The notes: generated from the sequence alone by a model not told the origin. Shown: positions 20,749 through 30,667, numbered from the stretch's first letter. The stretch: DNA of 64,000 bases from Dyella_A sp049445995 (GCF_049445995.1 NZ_JBMSDZ010000006.1:124001-188000), one strand, 5' to 3'. Made by a program: numbers and translations.

Positions 20749-22283
20749 CACACCCGCATCGACGGCGGCCGGTCCGCCGCGTCGCGGCCGAATGCGGGGT
20801 TCGGTGTGCGGCCCATGGCGAACGAGAGTGTGCCGCCCTTGGCCAGTTCGGCATGGCGGATCCAGCTCTTGCGCCACGGCCGGCCGTTCCAGCGGACCGA
20901 CTGGATGTACGGCGTGTCCTCGCCGTTGCCGGTGGTCTCGATCACCAGCGTGCGGCCGCCGCCGAGGGCGAGCTCGGCGCGCTCCAGCAGCGGGCTGCCG
21001 AACACGTAGTTCGCGCTCACCGGGTCCACCGCGTACAGGCCCAGCGCGCCGAGCACGTACCAGGCACCCATCTGGCCGCAGTCCTCGTTGCCGGCCAGAC
21101 CGTCGGGCCGGTCGGCGTACATCGTCTGCAGCAGCATGCGCACGCGGGCCTGGGTCTTGTGATGCGCGCCGGCGGCGTCGGCGAGGTGCGCCACGGCCCA
21201 GTCGTCGTAGGCGTATTCCAGCGTCTTGCTCACCGCCTCCCAGTCCTTGTCGCTGGGGATGTAGCCGAGCTTGCGGTAGTACGGCAGGCCGCGGTAGTCG
21301 TCGTCCATCGCGCGCCGGCGGAACAGCGGCCAGGCCCTGGCCGCGTCGATGCCGGGGAAGCCCTTGGCGATCGCCTCGGCCACCACCGCAGCGGAGTGGT
21401 AGCCGATCATGCAGCCGGTCTCCACGCCCTGCAGCGGCCATACCGGCGGACCGTCCGGGCTTTCCGCCGCCATGCGGATCAGGCCGTTGACCAGGTCGGA
21501 CACGCGCTCGGGCTGGGTCAGGGTGAGCAGCGGATGCAGCGCGCCGTCGATGTCCACGCCCGATAGGCCCACCTTCACCAGCAGCGGCGCGCTGGCGATG
21601 TCGTCGACGTGCAGCGCGGCCTTCAGGTGGGCGCCGCGCGCCTCGCGGGCATCGCCGAGTGCAGCGTCCTCGCGGTACAGCGTGGCGCGCACGAACGGGC
21701 GCGACAGTTTCATCGCGAAATGGATCTGCCGGCCGTTCGCCCACTGCTGCACGTGGCGGCTGCCGACCAGGGTGTCGTCGCCGATCACCCGCAGCAGCGC
21801 GTCGGAGACCTTCGCCGGCGCGTCGCCGTCGTGGAAGCCGTGCGCGAGATCGATCAGCAGGTGGCCCGCGCCCGCACCGTGGAAGGTGTAGCGGTGCAGG
21901 CCGGTGCGGGCGGTGGCGGTGAGTTCGGCGAGGATGTCGTGGTCGGTCAGGCGCACCCGGTAGCAGCCCGGCTGCGCCCGCTCGCTGGCGCGGTCGTAGC
22001 GCGAGCGGTAGCCCGGCCCTGGCGTGATCGTCGCGTCGACTGGCGGTTGCTGCACGCCCTTGGGCGGCATGCCGTCGAACCGCGAGCGGTAGTTCACCTC
22101 GGGCCGGCCGCGCGCGCCGGGATCGAGCCGCACCGGTCCCGGCGCCGGCATCACCAGCACGTCGAGCATGTCGCTGGCGCCGGTGCCGCTGAGGTGCGTG
22201 TGCGAAAAGCCCATGATCGAGCCGTCGCCCCGGTGGTAGCCCGAGCAGGCGTCCCAGCCCTGGTCGTGGGTGTCGGGGCTGAG
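20748..22283 (-). pseudogene. GH92 alpha-mannosidase remnant (N-terminal truncation and two in-frame internal deletions)
   Basis: Homology to glycoside hydrolase family 92 (calcium-dependent exo-alpha-mannosidases) is clear. Segments include SPDT.DQGWDACSGYH, GFSHTHLSGTGASD, VWPLQGVETGCMIGYH, NEDCGQMGAWYVLGALG and YIQSVRWNGRPW. The family is usually about 750 residues; here about 510 are left. Homology begins abruptly at LSPDT (about 22283), with no signal peptide or N-terminal 40-60 residues. Two family segments are missing without a frame change: about 100 aa at SGVDIDGA/LHPLLTL (near 21540) and about 115 aa at LADAAGA/HHKTQARVR (near 21165). The second gap should remove the TEGNxWQY segment with the general acid. 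The frame runs on upstream but is not GH92-like. Probably non-functional. Confidence 0.82.
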
Positions 22284-22413
22284 AGGGTGAGAAAAAATCG
22301 CCCGCCTACTGCGACCGCCGCCAATCGCCCGTGCCGGCGCCCAGCGCACCTTGTCATGAACGCTTGGCGGCGCTCTCGCTACGGCGGGCGAATTTTTCTC
22401 AGCCTCTGACCCG
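22276..22413. repeat. Long palindromic (MITE-like) element between the GH92 remnant and the sensor gene
   Basis: An imperfect inverted repeat of about 30 bases has outer arms at 22276-22307 and 22383-22413. Each arm contains a GAGAAAAA(A/T)TCGCCCGCC-type core, and pairing continues inward (CGCCGCCAA with TTGGCGGCG). It abuts exactly the point where GH92 homology ends. It could be a non-autonomous mobile element or, given the A and T runs, a strong bidirectional hairpin. Confidence 0.65.
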
Positions 22414-22561
22414 CCGACGCCAGGAATCTCTGATCGGAATCTCTGATAGATCGGCCGCCGACGTTTTTTGGCATGATCGTGCGCTCGCGCCGCGTTTGAC
22501 GGCGCCAACGGCCGCCGGGTTCGGTCGGATCAGGCCGCGCGTGTCCGCAGGGGGATGGCTC

Positions 22562-25500
22562 ATGGTGTCGTGGGTGCTGGGACTGATGCTGGCGTTCGCC
22601 ACGCCCTCGGCGAGCGGCAACGCCGCACCTGCCGCACCTGCCGCGTCACCGGCCCAGGCGGCCCAGCCGCTGGCCACGCCGCAGTTCCGCCGCTACGGCC
22701 TGGCCGACGGCCTGCCCGGCGCGATGGTCTATGCGGTGGTGCAGGACCGGCAGGGCGCGATGTGGTTCGGAACCACCGGCGGCATCGGCCGCTACGACGG
22801 CGTGGGCTTCACCGTGTTTCGCCACGACGTGGACGATCCGCACTCGCTGCCGAACAACCAGGTCTACACGCTCTACGTCGACCGCCGCGGGCGGCTCTGG
22901 GCCGGCGGCGTGTCCGGCGGACTGAGCCGCTACGAGCCGGCCAGCGGCGGCTTCACCCATTGGCAGCACGACGAGGCGGACCCGGCCAGCCTCGCGCAGG
23001 ACGAGGTGTGGTCGATCGCGCAGACGCCCGACGGTCAGCTGTGGGTGGCCACGCAGGGCGGCCTCGATCGCATGCGTGCCGACGATAGCGGCTTCGAGCA
23101 CGCGATCGACACCACGCTGCCGCCGCAGCTGTCGCCGCGCGGCTTTGGCCCCACGCGCGCGCTGCTGGCCGAGGACGACGGCCGGCTGTGGATCGGCAGC
23201 GAGCGCGGCATCTACCTGCGCCGCCCCGACGGCGCGCTGCGGCGGGTGCCGGTCGATCCGTCGTTCAAGGGCGACCTCAGCAGGATCTGGCGCATCGAGG
23301 GCGGTGGCGACGAGGTGCGCGTGTCCACCAGCAGCGGCGTGCTGCGCATCGGTGCCGACGGCGTGGCGCGACCGGTGTCCGCCCGGCTTGACGGGCTGCG
23401 CTCGATGAGCAGCCGGCGCGATGCGCGCGGGCGGCTGTGGGTGGGCACGCAGGAAGGCGCCTGGCTGGACGACGGCAGCGAGAACGGGCGCATGTTCACC
23501 GGCCACTCGCTGCTGCCCGGCGGCCTGCCGGCGGACGGGATCTGGCAGATCACGCGCGACCGCGAAGGCGGCCTGTGGTTTGCCGTGGCCGACGGCGGCG
23601 CTGCCTACCTCGGCCCGGGCTGGGACGGCTTCAGCCGCATGACCCACGTGCCGGACGATCCCACCAGCCTGGCCACCACCGCGGCCGAAGTGGTGGTGCC
23701 CAGCCGCGACGGCCGGCTGTGGGTGGGTGAGGTGGGCGGCATCGACAAGCTCGATCCGGCCACCGGCGCGGTCGAGCACGTGGTGGCGCACATGCCCGAG
23801 TCGGTGATCTCGATGGCCGAAGACCCGCAGCACCGGCTGTGGGCGGCCGGGCAGGGCGCGCTGTACGTGGTGGACGGCGGTCGCGTGCAGCCGCTGGACA
23901 CCGCGCCGGCGGGGCTCACCCGGCCCACCCGGCTGGTCTACTCGGACGACGGGCACGTCTACGTGGCGGCGTGGGGCGAGGGCATCTTCGCGATCGACAC
24001 GCAGACCCGCCAGGTGCAGCCGCTGCCGATGCCGGACGTGGCGGCCGCGCGCAACGTCTCGGTACTCGCCACGCACGACGGCGAGCCCTGGTACGCCAGC
24101 GCGGCGGGCCTGATGCGACTGGATCGCGCGAGCCACCGCATGGTGTTCGTCGCGGGCGTGCCGCAGCGTTTCGTCATGGCGATCGCCTTCGACCGCAGCG
24201 GCTTCTGGGTGGCGTGGGAGAACGGGCTGGAGCATTACCGCTACGCCGACGGCCGCGCGGCGAGCGATCGCGCGGTGGCGGTGCCGGCTGGCTGGCAGAG
24301 CCGCGACATCCTGGGCATGCGCACCGATCGCGAGGACCGGCTGTGGCTGTTCGCCGCGCAGGGGTTGTGGCGCTTCGACCCGGCCTCCGGCGCGTTCACC
24401 CGGTTCGGGCCGCAGGACGGCCTGCTGCAGGGCGAGTTCAACAACGACCGCACCGCGATGCTCGCCAACGGCATGATCTACGGCGCCACCAAGGGCGGCG
24501 TGGTCGGCTTCAGCCCCGAGCGACTGGCCGCACGCTCGCGCCAGGCGGTGGCGCCGACGGTGTTCCTGAGCGCGATCGGCGTGCGCCGGCGCGGCGTGGC
24601 CCATGCACTGCCGGTGGACGGCCGCGCGCTGTCGCTGGGCTGGCGCGACCGCGATCTGCGCGTGGTGGCGCGGGCGGCTTCGTTCGTCAATCCGGATGGC
24701 AACCGCTTCCGCTTCCGGCTCGATGGCTTCGACACCGACTGGGTGGACGTGGGCCCGCACGGCGAGCGCGAGTTCGCCGGGCTGGGCGCGGGCGACTACA
24801 CGCTGCACGTGATGGCCGCGGCGCCCGGTGGCGCGTGGGGCACGCTGGCGGCGCCGCTGGCGATCCACGTCGACGCGCCGCCGTGGACGCGCTGGTGGGC
24901 ATGGCTGGCCTATGCCGCGGCGGCGGCCGCGCTGGCCGCCACGCTGGCGCTGGCATGGCGCCGCCGCGTGGCGCAGCGCCATCGCATCCAACTGGCCGAG
25001 CAGCAGCGCCATCTGGCCGAGCAGGCCAACGCGGCCAAGACGCAGTTCCTGGCCACGCTCAGCCACGAGATCCGCACGCCGATGACCGGCGTGATGGGCA
25101 TGGCCGAGCTGCTGCTCGCCACGCCGCTGCGGCCGGACCAGAGCGACTACGCGCAGGCCATGCAGCGCTCCGGCGCGATGCTGCTGAAGCTGCTCAACGA
25201 CGCGCTCGACCTGGCCCGCATCGAGGCCGGCCGCTTCGTGCTGGAGCCGGCGCCGTTCGATCCGCGCCAATTGCTGGACGACGTGACCCGGCTGGTCGCC
25301 GGACAGGCGCGCAGCAAGGGCATCGCCTTCTCGCTGGAGCTGGCGCCCGACCTGCCGACGTCGCTGCTCGGCGACGCGCTGCGCATCGAGCAGATTCTGC
25401 TCAACCTGGCGACCAACGCGGTGAAGTTCACCGAGCGCGGGCAGGTGACGCTGGGCGCGCGGCGCAGCGCCGACGGCGTGGTGTTCAGCGTCGCCGACAC

Positions 25501-26161
25501 CGGTCCGGGCATTCCCGAGGCCAGCCAGTCGCGGCTGTTCCAGCGCTTCGAGCAGGAGGACGGCCCGCAGCGCCGCGCCGGCAGCGGGCTGGGGCTGGCG
25601 ATCTGCCGCGAGCTGGTGACCCTGATGGGCGGCTCGATCGAGCTGGAGTCGCGGCTCGCCCACGGCAGCACCTTTCGCGTGCGGCTGCCGCTGCCCGAGG
25701 CGGCCGAGGAACCCGCTGCGTCGCCGGCACCGCTGTCCGAGCGCGGCCGGATGCCGTCATGCCGCGTGCTGCTGGTGGAGGACGACGCCATCGTGGCGGC
25801 GGTGCTGCGCGGCCTGCTCGACGCGCAGGGGCATCGCGTCACCCACGTCGCGCACGGCCTCGGCGCCCTGGCCGAGCTGAGCAACGCACGCTTCGACGTG
25901 ATGCTGCTCGACCTGGACCTGCCCGGCGTGGACGGCTTCCAGCTGGCGCGGATGATCCGCCAGCGCGAGGGCGTGGGCGAGCGCCTGCCGATCGTGGCGA
26001 TCACCGCCCGTTCCGGCGGCGACGAGGAGGCGTGGGCGCGCGCCGCGGGCATGGACGGCTTCGTGCGCAAGCCGGTCTCCGGCGCGCAGCTGGCCGATGC
26101 CATCGAAGCGGTGCTGGTGCAGGCGCCGCGCGAGGAGGACACCGCCGACGAGGCGGGTTGA
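22562..26161 (+). CDS. Hybrid two-component sensor kinase with periplasmic Reg_prop propeller, Y_Y_Y domain and receiver
   Basis: A 1199-aa one-protein phosphorelay. A signal peptide comes first (SWVLGLMLAFATPSASG). About 700 residues of two-component propeller repeats follow (recurring GLWVG/RLWIGS-type strands). Then come a Y_Y_Y domain, one membrane segment (about 778-800), HisKA with His835 in FLATLSHEIRTPMTG, HATPase_c (NLATNAVKF, DTGPGIP, GSGLGLAIC) and a receiver with Asp1117 in LLDLDLPG. Unlike Bacteroides HTCS proteins it has no C-terminal AraC domain, so a separate output is needed. Start chosen for AGGGGGA 6 bases upstream plus the signal peptide. Adjacency to the GH92 remnant suggests an old glycan-sensing role. 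Confidence 0.92.
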   Translation: MVSWVLGLMLAFATPSASGNAAPAAPAASPAQAAQPLATPQFRRYGLADGLPGAMVYAVVQDRQGAMWFGTTGGIGRYDGVGFTVFRHDVDDPHSLPNNQVYTLYVDRRGRLWAGGVSGGLSRYEPASGGFTHWQHDEADPASLAQDEVWSIAQTPDGQLWVATQGGLDRMRADDSGFEHAIDTTLPPQLSPRGFGPTRALLAEDDGRLWIGSERGIYLRRPDGALRRVPVDPSFKGDLSRIWRIEGGGDEVRVSTSSGVLRIGADGVARPVSARLDGLRSMSSRRDARGRLWVGTQEGAWLDDGSENGRMFTGHSLLPGGLPADGIWQITRDREGGLWFAVADGGAAYLGPGWDGFSRMTHVPDDPTSLATTAAEVVVPSRDGRLWVGEVGGIDKLDPATGAVEHVVAHMPESVISMAEDPQHRLWAAGQGALYVVDGGRVQPLDTAPAGLTRPTRLVYSDDGHVYVAAWGEGIFAIDTQTRQVQPLPMPDVAAARNVSVLATHDGEPWYASAAGLMRLDRASHRMVFVAGVPQRFVMAIAFDRSGFWVAWENGLEHYRYADGRAASDRAVAVPAGWQSRDILGMRTDREDRLWLFAAQGLWRFDPASGAFTRFGPQDGLLQGEFNNDRTAMLANGMIYGATKGGVVGFSPERLAARSRQAVAPTVFLSAIGVRRRGVAHALPVDGRALSLGWRDRDLRVVARAASFVNPDGNRFRFRLDGFDTDWVDVGPHGEREFAGLGAGDYTLHVMAAAPGGAWGTLAAPLAIHVDAPPWTRWWAWLAYAAAAAALAATLALAWRRRVAQRHRIQLAEQQRHLAEQANAAKTQFLATLSHEIRTPMTGVMGMAELLLATPLRPDQSDYAQAMQRSGAMLLKLLNDALDLARIEAGRFVLEPAPFDPRQLLDDVTRLVAGQARSKGIAFSLELAPDLPTSLLGDALRIEQILLNLATNAVKFTERGQVTLGARRSADGVVFSVADTGPGIPEASQSRLFQRFEQEDGPQRRAGSGLGLAICRELVTLMGGSIELESRLAHGSTFRVRLPLPEAAEEPAASPAPLSERGRMPSCRVLLVEDDAIVAAVLRGLLDAQGHRVTHVAHGLGALAELSNARFDVMLLDLDLPGVDGFQLARMIRQREGVGERLPIVAITARSGGDEEAWARAAGMDGFVRKPVSGAQLADAIEAVLVQAPREEDTADEAG

Positions 26162-26275
26162 GCGCGGACGAAAGCGTGCAGGCATGAACGGGTGCGACCG
26201 ACCGGGCCGCCGCCCTGCGCGGCCGGATCCTTCTCGGGCGCCGATATGCCGAGCCGCGGCGCTGCGGCCGCCGGT

Positions 26276-26698
26276 TCACATGTCGAACTTGTTCACCTCG
26301 AAACCGAGCCGCACGTACTCGCGCCAGCGCGTGCGCGACTCCTCGCGCTCGGCCGGGTCGGCGGCCACCACTTCCAGCACGCGCTCGAACCGGCCCGGTG
26401 CGCAGCCTTCGCGCAGGTTGATCACCAGCGGCCGGTCGGCGGTGTCGATGCCCGGCGGCACGATCAGCACCGCGGTGTCGGCGTCGTCGTCGTCGCCGGC
26501 CAGCTGGTGCGGGATGAAGGCGTCCTCGTCGAACGCCCACAACAGCTCGTCCACCGCCTCGGCCTGTTCGAAGTCGCGCACCAGGATCAGCGTCGGCTGC
26601 TGCGCCGCGAACGCGCGCCGCGTCAGCTCGCACACCAGCAGCAAGGGCTGCTCGCGGAAGCGCGGCTTGTCGATCAGGTAGAAATCGGCGCGGGGCAT
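26276..26698 (-). CDS. holC: DNA polymerase III chi subunit HolC
   Basis: Clamp-loader accessory protein that links the polymerase III holoenzyme to SSB. It has 140 aa. Family features are the N-terminal ADFYLIDKPRF, LLVCELTRRAF, LWAFDEDAFIPHQLA and the C-terminal RFERVLEVV. It lies downstream of pepA on the same strand, a common pairing in proteobacteria, separated here by a palindromic repeat. Confidence 0.94.
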   Translation of the reverse strand: MPRADFYLIDKPRFREQPLLLVCELTRRAFAAQQPTLILVRDFEQAEAVDELLWAFDEDAFIPHQLAGDDDDADTAVLIVPPGIDTADRPLVINLREGCAPGRFERVLEVVAADPAEREESRTRWREYVRLGFEVNKFDM

Positions 26699-26725
26699 GG
26701 AAAAGTCTTCGCTTTAGCCTTTGCT

Positions 26726-26837
26726 CGTCATTCCAGCGCAGGCTGGAATCCAGCGTCGCATGCCTTTAAAAGGCACGACTGCCACACTCCTTGGCGTAGC
26801 TGGAAGGCACTGGATTCCAGCGTTCGCTGGAATGACG
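26726..26837. repeat. Extragenic palindromic repeat between pepA and holC
   Basis: Two inverted copies of a CGTCATTCCAGCG...GCTGGAATCCAG unit flank a 60-base centre, giving a strong hairpin 112 bp long. This unit is a widespread intergenic repeat in proteobacteria. Its position just after the pepA stop could modulate pepA-holC transcript stability. Confidence 0.8.
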
Positions 26838-26847
26838 GTGTGGGGAA

Positions 26848-28341
26848 TCACGCGCCGGCGCGGTCCAGCAGCCACTGCGCCAGCAGCGGCACCGGGCGGC
26901 CGGTGGCCAGGCCCTTGCGGCCCTCGTCCCAGGCGGTGCCGGCGATGTCCAGGTGCGCCCAGCGCTGACCTTCGGTGAAGCGCGACAGGAAGCAGCCGGC
27001 GGTGATCGCGCCGGCGCTCTTGCCGCCGATGTTGGCCACGTCGGCGAAGCCCGATTCGAGCTGGGTCTGGTAGTCGTCCCACAGCGGCAGGCGCCAGGCG
27101 CGGTCGAGCGTCGTTTCGCCCGCGGCCAGCAGTTCGGCGGCGAGGTCGTCGTGCTTGCTCATCAGGCCGGTGGCGTGCTTGCCCAGCGCGATCACGCAGG
27201 CGCCGGTGAGCGTGGCCGCGTCGATGAGGGTGTGCGGCTTGTAGGTCTGGGCGGTCCAGGTCAGCGCGTCGCACAGGATCAGGCGACCCTCGGCGTCGGT
27301 GTTGAGCACCTCGATGGTGAGGCCGGACAGGCTGGTGAGCACGTCGCTGGGGCGGTAGCTCTCGCCGTCGGGCATGTTTTCCACCGTCGGCACCACGCAC
27401 ACCAGGTTGGTCTTCACGCCCATCTTCACCGCGGCGACGAACGCGCCCAGCACGCCGGCCGCGCCGCCCATGTCGAACTTCATCTCCTCCATGCCCGCGC
27501 CGGGCTTGAGGCTGATGCCGCCGGAGTCGAAGGTGACGCCCTTGCCGACGAACGCGTATGGCGCCTCGCCCTCGGCGCCGCCCTTGTATTCCAGCGCGAT
27601 CAGGCGCGGCTTGTTGACCGAGCCGCGGCCCACCGCGAGCAGCGAGCCGAAGCCGAGCTGCTGCATTTCGTCGTGGTCGAGCACGCGGCAGCTCACCGCC
27701 TCGCCACTGGCATCGGCAAAGGCCTGCGCCTGGCTGGCGAGGTAGGCGGGGGTGCAGATGTTCGGCGGCAGGTTGGCCAGCTCGCGGGCGAAGCGCACGC
27801 CTTCGGCGATGGCGATGCCCTGCGCCAGGCCGACCTGCGCGTCGGCGCCGCCGGCGAAGGCCACGCGGGCCAGCTCCGGCTGCGCGCTCTTGTCGCGCGG
27901 CTTGAAGGTGGCGGTGTAGCGGTAGCTGGCGTGGTCGGCGGCCAGCACGGCGGTGCGCACGCGCCAGGCGGCGTCGCGGCCGGGCACGTCGATCTCGGTC
28001 AGGCAGGACACCGCGCCGTCGATCGGCAGCTTGCCCAGCGCGCGCGCCGCGTCGGCGTTGACGCGCTGGTAGCGGGCGGCATCAAAGCCCTTCTGCTGGC
28101 CCAGGCCCATCACCAGCACGCGTCGGGCGCCGATGCCGGTCGGGGCGAACAGCATGTGGACACTACCGCCCTTGCCGGTGATGTCGCCGCTTTCCACCTG
28201 GCGCTTGATCGCTCCGTCGGCCGTGCTGTCGATGCGCGCCGCCGCGCTGGAGAGCACGCCGCCTTCGTACACGCCCACCACCACGCAGGGCGTGTCGACG
28301 GTTTCGGGAGCGGCGGAGGCGAGACTGAACTGAAGCGTCAT
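26848..28341 (-). CDS. pepA: Leucyl aminopeptidase PepA (M17)
   Basis: Cytosolic two-metal aminopeptidase; in E. coli it also acts as a DNA-binding factor in Xer recombination. It has 497 aa, with an N-terminal macrodomain-like region and a C-terminal catalytic domain. The M17 signature NTDAEGRLILCD is complete, and the metal ligands in GKGVTFDSGGISLKP are present. Diverges from lptF with a 98-bp spacer, the usual arrangement. Confidence 0.98.
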   Translation of the reverse strand: MTLQFSLASAAPETVDTPCVVVGVYEGGVLSSAAARIDSTADGAIKRQVESGDITGKGGSVHMLFAPTGIGARRVLVMGLGQQKGFDAARYQRVNADAARALGKLPIDGAVSCLTEIDVPGRDAAWRVRTAVLAADHASYRYTATFKPRDKSAQPELARVAFAGGADAQVGLAQGIAIAEGVRFARELANLPPNICTPAYLASQAQAFADASGEAVSCRVLDHDEMQQLGFGSLLAVGRGSVNKPRLIALEYKGGAEGEAPYAFVGKGVTFDSGGISLKPGAGMEEMKFDMGGAAGVLGAFVAAVKMGVKTNLVCVVPTVENMPDGESYRPSDVLTSLSGLTIEVLNTDAEGRLILCDALTWTAQTYKPHTLIDAATLTGACVIALGKHATGLMSKHDDLAAELLAAGETTLDRAWRLPLWDDYQTQLESGFADVANIGGKSAGAITAGCFLSRFTEGQRWAHLDIAGTAWDEGRKGLATGRPVPLLAQWLLDRAGA

Positions 28342-28439
28342 GAAAGGGTCCTGCGGTAGGCGCCGGCGCGGCCGGACAGGCTAGACTTGGGGTTTGCCAG
28401 CGCCCCCGCGGGCGCGGCGCAAGCCCCTGATTCTATCGC

Positions 28440-29561
28440 ATGCTGAGCATCCTCGACCGTTACTTCCTGCGCGAGCTGGGCCAGACCATGGCGGCCACCG
28501 CGATCGTGCTGGTGACGGTGCTCGCCGGCAGCAGCTTCGCCCACGTGCTGCAGCAGGTGGCCAACGGCAGCTATCCGGCCAGCGTGATGTTCCAGGTGCT
28601 GGGGCTGAACATGCTCGACGGCCTCTCCAACCTGCTGCCGCTGTCCGGCTACGTCGGCACGCTGTGGGCGATGGGACGCATGTACCGCGAGAGCGAGATG
28701 CACGTGCTGGCCTCCTCGGGCATGGGCCCGCGCGGGCTGCTGCGGCCGGTGGCGATGCTTGCCGTCGCGATCGCGCTGGCAGTGGGGCTGGTGTCGCTGT
28801 GGCTGGGGCCGTGGGCCTCGCGTTCGTCGGCGGCGCTGATCGACGCGGCGAACCGCTCGGTCATCGCGGCCGGTCTCGATGCCGGCCGCTTCACCGAACT
28901 GCCCGGCAAGGACGGCGTGATCTTCGTCGACACGCTCAGCCGCGACGGCAGCCGGCTCGGCAAGACCTTCATCGCCACCGAGCGCAAGGGCAGCGATGGC
29001 GTCAGCCGGCTGCGGCTGATCACCGGTGCCAGCGGCCAGCTCTACCAGGAGAGCGACGGCAACGGCCGCTTCCTCGGCCTCAGGGACGGCTGGCAGTACG
29101 AACTGCCGCTGGGCGCGGACAACTGGCGGCGCATCCGCTACGAGCGCAACGACGCCTCGCTCAGCAACGTGCAGGGCGGCGATGCCGACAGCGATCCCAC
29201 CCACGACCTGGGCACTTTCGCGCTGGCGCGCATCGACTCCAGCGAAGCGCGGGCGGAACTCGCCTGGCGCGTCGGTTCGCCGGTGATGGCGCTGGTGCTG
29301 ATGATGCTGTCGCTGCCGCTGGCGAGGCAGAACCCGCGCGAGGCGCGCTACGGCCGGCTGCTGCTGGCGGTGCTGGCGTTCTTCCTCTATTACAACCTGC
29401 TCGCGCTGTGCAACGGCCAGATCAGCAAGGGCCACTGGCACAGCTCCGCGCCGATGTGGGCGGTGAGCGCGATCGCTTTCGCGATCGGCGCCTGGCTGTT
29501 CCGCAGCCAGTACCGGCCGCGCCGCGTGTACGCGTCGCCGACGCCGCAGGTGGACGCGTGA
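28440..29561 (+). CDS. lptF: LPS export ABC transporter permease LptF
   Basis: One of the two transmembrane subunits of the LptB2FGC complex that extracts LPS from the inner membrane. It has 373 aa. Two N-terminal helices (LDRYFLRELGQTMAAT...), a periplasmic jellyroll of about 170 residues and three C-terminal helices (PVMALVLMMLSLPLARQNPR) match the YjgP family. Its last bases overlap lptG (GTGA). Confidence 0.97.
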   Translation: MLSILDRYFLRELGQTMAATAIVLVTVLAGSSFAHVLQQVANGSYPASVMFQVLGLNMLDGLSNLLPLSGYVGTLWAMGRMYRESEMHVLASSGMGPRGLLRPVAMLAVAIALAVGLVSLWLGPWASRSSAALIDAANRSVIAAGLDAGRFTELPGKDGVIFVDTLSRDGSRLGKTFIATERKGSDGVSRLRLITGASGQLYQESDGNGRFLGLRDGWQYELPLGADNWRRIRYERNDASLSNVQGGDADSDPTHDLGTFALARIDSSEARAELAWRVGSPVMALVLMMLSLPLARQNPREARYGRLLLAVLAFFLYYNLLALCNGQISKGHWHSSAPMWAVSAIAFAIGAWLFRSQYRPRRVYASPTPQVDA

Positions 29562-30658
29562 TCCGCCTGCGCGTGCGCCGCGTGGACTGGCTGATCGGCA
29601 CCACGGTGCTGGCCTCGCTGCTCACCGTGTGGATCATGATCGCGGGGCTGGATGCGGTGCTGCAGTTCCTGCGCCAGCTCAAGCATGTCGGCAGGAACGG
29701 CTTCACCCTCGCCGACGCCGCGCTGTACGTGCTGGTGACCTTCCCGCGCCGCCTGTACGAAAACTTCGGCTACGCCACGGTGATCGGCGGCCTGCTCGGG
29801 CTCGGTGGCCTGGCCGGCAGCGGCGAGCTCACCGCGCTGCGCGCCGCGGGCATGTCGCAGCTGCGCATCGCCGCGTCGGCGGCCGGCGTGGTGGCGCTGT
29901 TGATCGTCGGCGTGGTGATCCTCGGCGAGACGGCCGCACCGTGGGGCGATCAGAAGGCCCAGGCGATGCAACTGCGCCAGCGGGGCGGCGCGATCGGCCT
30001 GGCCGGCGCCACCGGCCTGTGGGCGCGCGACGGCCGGCGCATCATCAACGCCAAGGCCAGCCTGCTGAAGCAGGTGAACGGGCACAACCAGGTGGAGCTG
30101 GCGGACGTGCGCGTGTTCACCTTCACCGACGACGGCCAGCTCACCCGCTTCGACTGGGCGCAGAGCGCGCAGCACGACGGCCGCCGCTGGACGCTGTCGC
30201 AGGTGCGCAGCACCACGCTGGACGACCATGGTACGCACACCAACAAGGCGGCCAGCCTGCCGTGGGACGCCCAGCTCAATCCGCGCGTGCTGGAGCAGTC
30301 GCTGGTGCAGCCGCAGTACCTGCCGATGCGCGACCTGCGCCGCAACATGAACTACCTGGAGGCGAACGGGCAGAGCCCGGGCATCTATGCGGTGGCGTTC
30401 TGGACCCGCGCGCTGTATCCGCTCAACGTGCTGGTGCTGGTGCTGTGCGCGATGCCGTTCGCCTTCGGCAGCCTGCGCTCGGGCGGGCTGGGCAAGCGCA
30501 TCTTCATCGGCATCCTGATCGCCATTGCCTGGTACTTCCTGCAGCAGGCGCTGATCAACTTCGGCACCGTCTACGGCGTGCCGCCGCTGTTCGCCAACCT
30601 GCTGCCGGCCACCGTGCTGGCGATCGCCGCCTGGTTCTATTTCCGCCGCCATCGCTGA
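29558..30658 (+). CDS. lptG: LPS export ABC transporter permease LptG
   Basis: Second LPS-exporter permease (YjgQ), 366 aa, forming the heterodimer with LptF. The GTG at 29558 overlaps the lptF stop and gives the typical basic N-terminus. Helices flank a periplasmic beta-jellyroll (ADVRVFTFTDDGQLTRFDWA). A C-terminal pore region includes LRSGGLGKRIFIGI. Translation coupling to lptF is consistent with equal stoichiometry. Confidence 0.97.
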   Translation: MIRLRVRRVDWLIGTTVLASLLTVWIMIAGLDAVLQFLRQLKHVGRNGFTLADAALYVLVTFPRRLYENFGYATVIGGLLGLGGLAGSGELTALRAAGMSQLRIAASAAGVVALLIVGVVILGETAAPWGDQKAQAMQLRQRGGAIGLAGATGLWARDGRRIINAKASLLKQVNGHNQVELADVRVFTFTDDGQLTRFDWAQSAQHDGRRWTLSQVRSTTLDDHGTHTNKAASLPWDAQLNPRVLEQSLVQPQYLPMRDLRRNMNYLEANGQSPGIYAVAFWTRALYPLNVLVLVLCAMPFAFGSLRSGGLGKRIFIGILIAIAWYFLQQALINFGTVYGVPPLFANLLPATVLAIAAWFYFRRHR

Positions 30659-30667
30659 GCGAGGCAA

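Noticed and set aside
22646..25663. Very long reverse-strand open frame opposite the hybrid sensor gene (about 1000 codons)
   Set aside because: Composition is His/Arg/Ala-rich with no domain; it mirrors codon bias of the real gene in high-GC DNA.
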